A DNA stretch of 64,000 nucleotides from Glycomyces tenuis DSM 44171 (GTDB lineage: Bacteria > Actinomycetota > Actinomycetes > Mycobacteriales > Micromonosporaceae). The DNA lies in the NCBI RefSeq assembly GCF_000427885.1, contig NZ_ATYW01000004.1, positions 277,939-341,938 on the forward strand. The letters are read 5' to 3'. Numbering within the stretch: the first letter of the stretch is position 1; each line of letters begins with the position of its first letter. This document shows positions 60,652-64,000 of the stretch, one piece after another. Made by a program: the position numbers and the translations under genes. The notes below the pieces were generated by a model. It searched no databases and was not told the origin of the DNA. It worked only from the letters and a program-made list of their open reading frames with translations.

Positions 60652-61722
60652 CTAGTCTACGAGACCAAGGGCTCGCGCATGTTCGCATCCTTGCCATGAA
60701 CGGGGGCCGGTGGGCCATATGGTTGCGATTTCAAGGGTCGTCAGGAACTCGACGTAGGCGGGCCCGGGGTACTCGGACAGCGCTGCGACGAGAATCGTGT
60801 CAGGATCAGCGAGGAAGTGCCGATACTCGAGTAGCTGACCAATGCACTCTCGGAGCCCTAGGTGAGGTTTGCCGGCGGGGAAGACCTTGACCTCGACCAG
60901 GCAGTCTGGGCCCTGCTGTTGATGCAGCACAAGGTCACGTGGGTGCACCTGGCGGGTGTTCGGCTCGAAGCCGCGGGGGCTCGCCCACGTCCCCAACCGG
61001 CCCACCAAGGTCTCATGGGATCGTTTTCGTTTCTGTACCGTCGACCTGATGTGGACGCGATAGTCTGCATCGTCCTTCGGCTTGAACTCCCGTAGCTGTA
61101 CCTTCGGGGCAGGATCTGATTCGGGCTCGGGTAGTTCGACCAGCTCTTCAGTGAGGGCTTCCTTTTTCGCCTCGACGGCCTCTGTGTAGAGATCGAGGAA
61201 GCGCCTGACCTCTTCCGCTATGGCCTCATCGGAGGGCAGGTCGCTGAGCTCCCAAGTCCGGGCGTAGATGTTGCCTGCCTCGTACTTCGAGACTAGATCC
61301 CCGGCGCCCAAGATCAATTTGGTCGCCAGTCCCTGTGTATCGGCATCGAGAAGATCTCGCACGGCCTGAGCTTCGTTCCGAAGCAGTTGTTTCGCGGTCA
61401 TCTTCCGCTCACGTGCTAGCGCTGGCGCTACGGTAACGCCCTGGTTCAAGCTCAAGGAGACTTGAGTGCGTTCGGTGTTGAACAGGAAGACAACATAGAC
61501 GCCCCTGGTGGGACTGCTCGTTACGTCGGGATCAAGGATTGCAACCCAGAGCCCAAGCGGCAGACTGCCGACCCCTGTGCTGTGTTTGATGGTGTAGTGG
61601 CTTGGAGCTATGCCGTAGAGCTGGTCCACGATGCCTTGGAGGGTCTGGAAGATCGGCTGTTGTTTGTTGCCTTCTCGGTTGTAGTCGGCTGTCCCGACTT
61701 GTGCCAGCAGCGTGCGAATCAT
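60652..61722 (-). CDS. MrcB-type N-terminal domain fused to PD-(D/E)XK nuclease (restriction-like)
   Basis: 356 residues. N-terminal about 1-165: QPIFQTLQGIVDQLYGI, then GVGSLPLGLWVAILDPDVTSSPTRGVYVVFLFNTERTQVSLSLNQGVT, the pattern of the MrcB-like DNA-recognition domain (DUF3578). The C-terminal about 235-345 has D263 in PRDLVLHQ, E277 and K279 in CLVEVKVFPAG and Q296 in GQLLEYRHFL, a full PD-(D/E)XK nuclease site. There is no GTPase (McrB AAA+) domain. A modification-dependent restriction enzyme in one chain is the likely role, as cargo of the integrative element. AAGGATTCTC precedes ATG 61722. Confidence 0.75.
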   Translation of the reverse strand: MIRTLLAQVGTADYNREGNKQQPIFQTLQGIVDQLYGIAPSHYTIKHSTGVGSLPLGLWVAILDPDVTSSPTRGVYVVFLFNTERTQVSLSLNQGVTVAPALARERKMTAKQLLRNEAQAVRDLLDADTQGLATKLILGAGDLVSKYEAGNIYARTWELSDLPSDEAIAEEVRRFLDLYTEAVEAKKEALTEELVELPEPESDPAPKVQLREFKPKDDADYRVHIRSTVQKRKRSHETLVGRLGTWASPRGFEPNTRQVHPRDLVLHQQQGPDCLVEVKVFPAGKPHLGLRECIGQLLEYRHFLADPDTILVAALSEYPGPAYVEFLTTLEIATIWPTGPRSWQGCEHARALGLVD

Positions 61723-62205
61723 GAGAATCCTTCATCTTAGCGTCGAGGACAGCACAGTAGCGCACACTGCCGACACCGACGGGACAGCTTGCTGCTCAAC
61801 GGTGGTGCCACCTATCCGCAGCCGCCGACTCCGTCGTCGGCAAGTACCTTCACCTGCTCCCTACAGCAGTGCCGCTGCCCGCCACGCTGCTTGCCCATGA
61901 GGGGATCCGGACGCCGTTCGGGTCGGCCTCGAGTTCGACGCTGCCTGGAGTCCTCCACTGGGCTCGACGGTCTGGATCTGAGCAGATTCACCGGTCGCGG
62001 CTCGGTTCTCGTCACTGCCTTGGCGCCCCTGCGCCCACATGAATCTGCACTCGCCTTCGTGTCGACTGTCTTCATTGCGCCGCCGCTTCCTCCGCCGCCG
62101 GCGCCGGACGGGACCGGCGCCAGTCGTACGCCCGTCCGAGCGGCGAGCGGCGGGGCGCGCTTGCGCGCCCCTTGAGGACATCGAAGTGTTGCCGGTCTCG
62201 GCACA
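61723..62205. other. Gene-poor stretch in the element
   Basis: About 480 bases with no supported gene between the nuclease gene and the initiator remnant; the frames are low in protein-like content. Probably decayed element DNA. Confidence 0.45.
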
Positions 62206-62589
62206 CCACAAGGCCATGATGCGCACCGCCTGGGAACTGGGCGGCCTGGAGGTAACGCCGCACTGGGCTTGCGCCGCTGGGCGCACATGCTCGGCTTCCA
62301 CGGCCACTTCCTCACCAAATCCCGACTCTGGTCGACCACGCTCGCCGAGCTGCGCTCCATCCGCTTCCGCTACCGCCTGCTCGAGGCCCTCGCCGAGCTC
62401 GAGGTCGACGAGACCGACGTGATCGTCGTCAACGACTGGGAAGCCGTCGCCTTCGGCCACGCCTCCGACGCCGAGCGCGAACTTGCCTCCGCGATCGCGG
62501 AAACCATGTGCAACAACAACTCTCTAAAAAGGACTCAAGGAAGGATCGACACTGATGGGAGTGAAATATCCGCTGGTCGTCGCCGATGA
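62206..62589 (+). pseudogene. C-terminal remnant of a RepSA-like replication initiator
   Basis: HHKAMMRTAWELGGLE followed, after a shift of frame near 62255, by LGLRRWAHMLGFHGHFLTKSRLWSTTLAELR, the conserved C-terminal segment of RepSA-type initiators of actinomycete plasmids and integrative elements. No N-terminal part is present. Confidence 0.65.
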
Positions 62590-62854
62590 CCGGCTTCGCG
62601 AACGCGTCGAGGCGCACTGGGACTACCTGTTCGACATCGAGGTCTACCCCTCGGTCGAAGCCGCGCTGGAGGCCACCGGCTGCGGCGCCATCTACCGCGA
62701 CAACGGCCACGACCAGACCGTACTCGCCTGCGAGGTGACCGGCTGCCCCTTCGGATGCATCTTCACATCGAAATGGCTCGACATCGACACCTTCGGCGGC
62801 ATCGCCACCAACCGCCCCGGCTGCCCGGCCGTCACCGAAAGGCGAGAGCGATGA
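62555..62854 (+). CDS. Small Cys-containing hypothetical protein
   Basis: 99 residues: MGVKYPLVVADDRLRERVEAHWDYLFDIEV..., then GCGAIYRDNG, ACEVTGCPFGCIFTSKWLDI and RPGCPAV. Five Cys in the second half might bind metal. GGAAGGATCGACACTG precedes ATG 62555, a strong start. No family recognised. It is in line with the excisionase and integrase genes. Confidence 0.65.
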   Translation: MGVKYPLVVADDRLRERVEAHWDYLFDIEVYPSVEAALEATGCGAIYRDNGHDQTVLACEVTGCPFGCIFTSKWLDIDTFGGIATNRPGCPAVTERRER

Positions 62855-62967
62855 ATGGGCGTGGTGCACCTCGGCGGCTGGAACCTCGAACTCAAAACCA
62901 CCAAGACACGAGAGACCAGCCTCGTTCAAGCCTACGGCCGGCTTGTCAAATGGCGGGAGGCGATCCG

Positions 62968-63153
62968 ATGAGTCCGCGTGTCATCGGCGTTGAAGATGCC
63001 GCCGCGTACCTGTCGGTGCCGATTCGGTTCATCCGCCGCATCGTCCATGAGAAGCACGTCCGTTACTACAAGTTCGGGCGTTATGTCTGCTTTAGCAAAG
63101 TCGATCTGGGCGCCTTCCTCGATGCCAACCGGATCGAGGCCGGCCGTGGCTGA
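62968..63153 (+). CDS. xis: Excisionase (MerR-like helix-turn-helix)
   Basis: 61 residues: IGVEDAAAYLSVPIRFIRRIVHEKHVRYYKFGRYVCFSKVDLGAFLDANR is the HTH_17 excisionase pattern (E-x-A-A-x-Y-L-x-V...R-R-x-V...K-x-G-R). GGGAGGCGATCCG precedes ATG 62968. Directs excision together with the integrase, which overlaps its end. Confidence 0.88.
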   Translation: MSPRVIGVEDAAAYLSVPIRFIRRIVHEKHVRYYKFGRYVCFSKVDLGAFLDANRIEAGRG

Positions 63154-64000
63154 GGACGACTCGGAGAACCGGCCGAAGAAGAAGGCTCGCCACGGCGACG
63201 GCACGGTCTTCTGGGACAAGGCCAAGGGTTGCTATGTCGGTCAGATCTCGCTTGGCTACAAGCCGGATGGGACGCGGTTGCGGCCCAAGGCCGAAGGTCG
63301 CACCAAGAAGGAAGTCCACGACAAGCTCAAACGGATCAGGGAGGATCACGAAGCCGGGCTCGAGCTGGGGGACAAGTACACCGTTGAGCAGGCGTGCCGA
63401 GACTTCCTCAAACGCGGACTTCCCAAGCAGGGGGCCTCGACGGTTTCCGGCGTCAAGACGCATCTGGAGGTCCACATCATCCCCGGCCTGGGCAAGGCGA
63501 AGTTGAAGCGGCTCTCGGCTGACGACGTTGACGACTTCCTCGCAGGCCTGACCTCGAAGTGCTCGACCAGCTATATCGGCCGGATCCTCGGGACACTGCG
63601 GCGGGTCATCCGGTTCGCGCAACGGCGGAACAAGGTCGCTCGGAACGTCGCCGAGCTGGTGGAAGCACCCAAGGGCAAGGCAGGCCGACCGAGCAAGGCG
63701 CTCACGCTCGAGCAGGGCAAGGCGATCATCCGGGAGAGCCACGGGACGTGGTTGCACGCCTACATCGCAGTTTCGATGTTCACCGGCGTCCGGACCGAGG
63801 AGGCGCGGCCGCTCAAGTGGGCGCACACGCACCTGAACCCGATCGTGGGGGAGGAGTGCTCGTGCGGGGCGGTCCACCGGGAGGACTTGCCGCCGCATAT
63901 CGAGGTGTGGCGCTCGGTCCGCGTTCACGGCGACACTAAGAATGAGACGAGCCGTCGCACGGTCGCGCTGCCGGCCTACGTGGTCGACATCCTCACCGCC
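63146..64000 (+). CDS. int: Tyrosine recombinase (integrase), partial at window end
   Basis: First 285 codons visible. N-terminal AP2-like/Arm DNA-binding domain (HGDGTVFWDKAKGCYVGQISLGYKPDGTR), SAM-like core-binding domain (YTVEQACRDFLKRGL...LADDVDDFL-type segment) and the start of the catalytic domain with the first catalytic Arg in VSMFTGVRTEEARPLKW. The H-x-x-R and Tyr lie beyond the window. GTG 63146 after GAGG is chosen, overlapping xis by 8 bases; ATG 63122 is an alternative. Integrates the element in the tRNA-Val gene. Confidence 0.92.
   Translation, partial: MAEDDSENRPKKKARHGDGTVFWDKAKGCYVGQISLGYKPDGTRLRPKAEGRTKKEVHDKLKRIREDHEAGLELGDKYTVEQACRDFLKRGLPKQGASTVSGVKTHLEVHIIPGLGKAKLKRLSADDVDDFLAGLTSKCSTSYIGRILGTLRRVIRFAQRRNKVARNVAELVEAPKGKAGRPSKALTLEQGKAIIRESHGTWLHAYIAVSMFTGVRTEEARPLKWAHTHLNPIVGEECSCGAVHREDLPPHIEVWRSVRVHGDTKNETSRRTVALPAYVVDILTA

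Larger units (their letters stand above)
60404..64000. mobile_element. Integrative element in tRNA-Val (AICE-like), left end and core
   Basis: Order: tRNA 3' fragment, restriction-like gene, RepSA-like remnant, small gene, excisionase, integrase. The rep-xis-int order is that of actinomycete integrative elements such as pSAM2, where int lies next to the attachment site. The right end is not in the window. The replication gene is broken, so mobility by itself is doubtful. Confidence 0.65.

Noticed and set aside
61789-62175. Open frames in the element between nuclease and initiator remnant
   Set aside because: No ribosome sites, no recognisable motifs and strongly biased composition.

Overview
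The window is high-GC DNA (GTG/TTG starts, AGGAGG-type ribosome sites, many leaderless-looking genes, actinobacterial families) from an actinomycete. A soil, polymer-degrading genus such as Glycomyces or a relative is plausible, but the genus is a guess. The sequence was read by eye, so family names rest on motifs and not on searches.

Layout. 1-14 kb: a beta-oxidation-like set (acyl-CoA dehydrogenases, acyl-CoA synthetase, thioesterase, thiolase, MaoC hydratase, ketoacyl reductase, zinc alcohol dehydrogenase) with a TetR/ABC exporter operon, a PadR regulator, a FAD monooxygenase, a secreted polyester hydrolase of the Thermobifida cutinase/PETase type and a LuxR-type regulator. Four copies of one 20-bp palindromic operator (consensus CATACCGACCGGTCGGTATG) precede the dehydrogenase, the alcohol dehydrogenase, the polyester hydrolase and the LuxR gene. 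This suggests one regulon for use of polyester or cutin-like substrates. 14-22 kb: an OafA-type acyltransferase without an SGNH domain, a lone-TnpB insertion element, a response regulator/histidine kinase/GerMN-lipoprotein operon, a divergent SGNH lipoprotein, and a TetR-acyltransferase pair. The acyltransferase and SGNH genes carry the same array of hexamers at 11-bp spacing upstream, which points to shared control by the two-component system.

22-31 kb: a kinase-like protein, a large secreted GH87 alpha-1,3-glucanase, a LacI regulator and a ThuA/two Gfo-Idh-MocA operon. Three related LacI-type operators tie these together. 31-41 kb: a stand-alone LigD polymerase, a short-chain dehydrogenase, an alpha/beta hydrolase, a methyltransferase, a secreted zinc metallopeptidase, RidA with a WYL regulator, and a membrane protein with a decayed paralogue beside it. 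41-46 kb: an arsenic operon (arsR-acr3-arsC) whose fourth gene is cut off by transposase debris, then a kinase and more transposase remnants. 47-51 kb: a GH10 xylanase followed by a tandem carbohydrate esterase whose first half has lost its catalytic residues.

51-60 kb: TetR genes with clear operators, a membrane protein, a tripeptidyl aminopeptidase lipoprotein, an aldo/keto reductase, SnoaL-like genes (one frameshifted), an FMN reductase and an aromatic-ring FAD monooxygenase. 60.4 kb to the end: an integrative element with a tRNA-Val 3' fragment as its left attachment site, a restriction-like protein (MrcB-type domain plus PD-(D/E)XK nuclease), a decayed RepSA-like initiator, a small Cys-rich protein, an excisionase and a tyrosine integrase that runs off the window.
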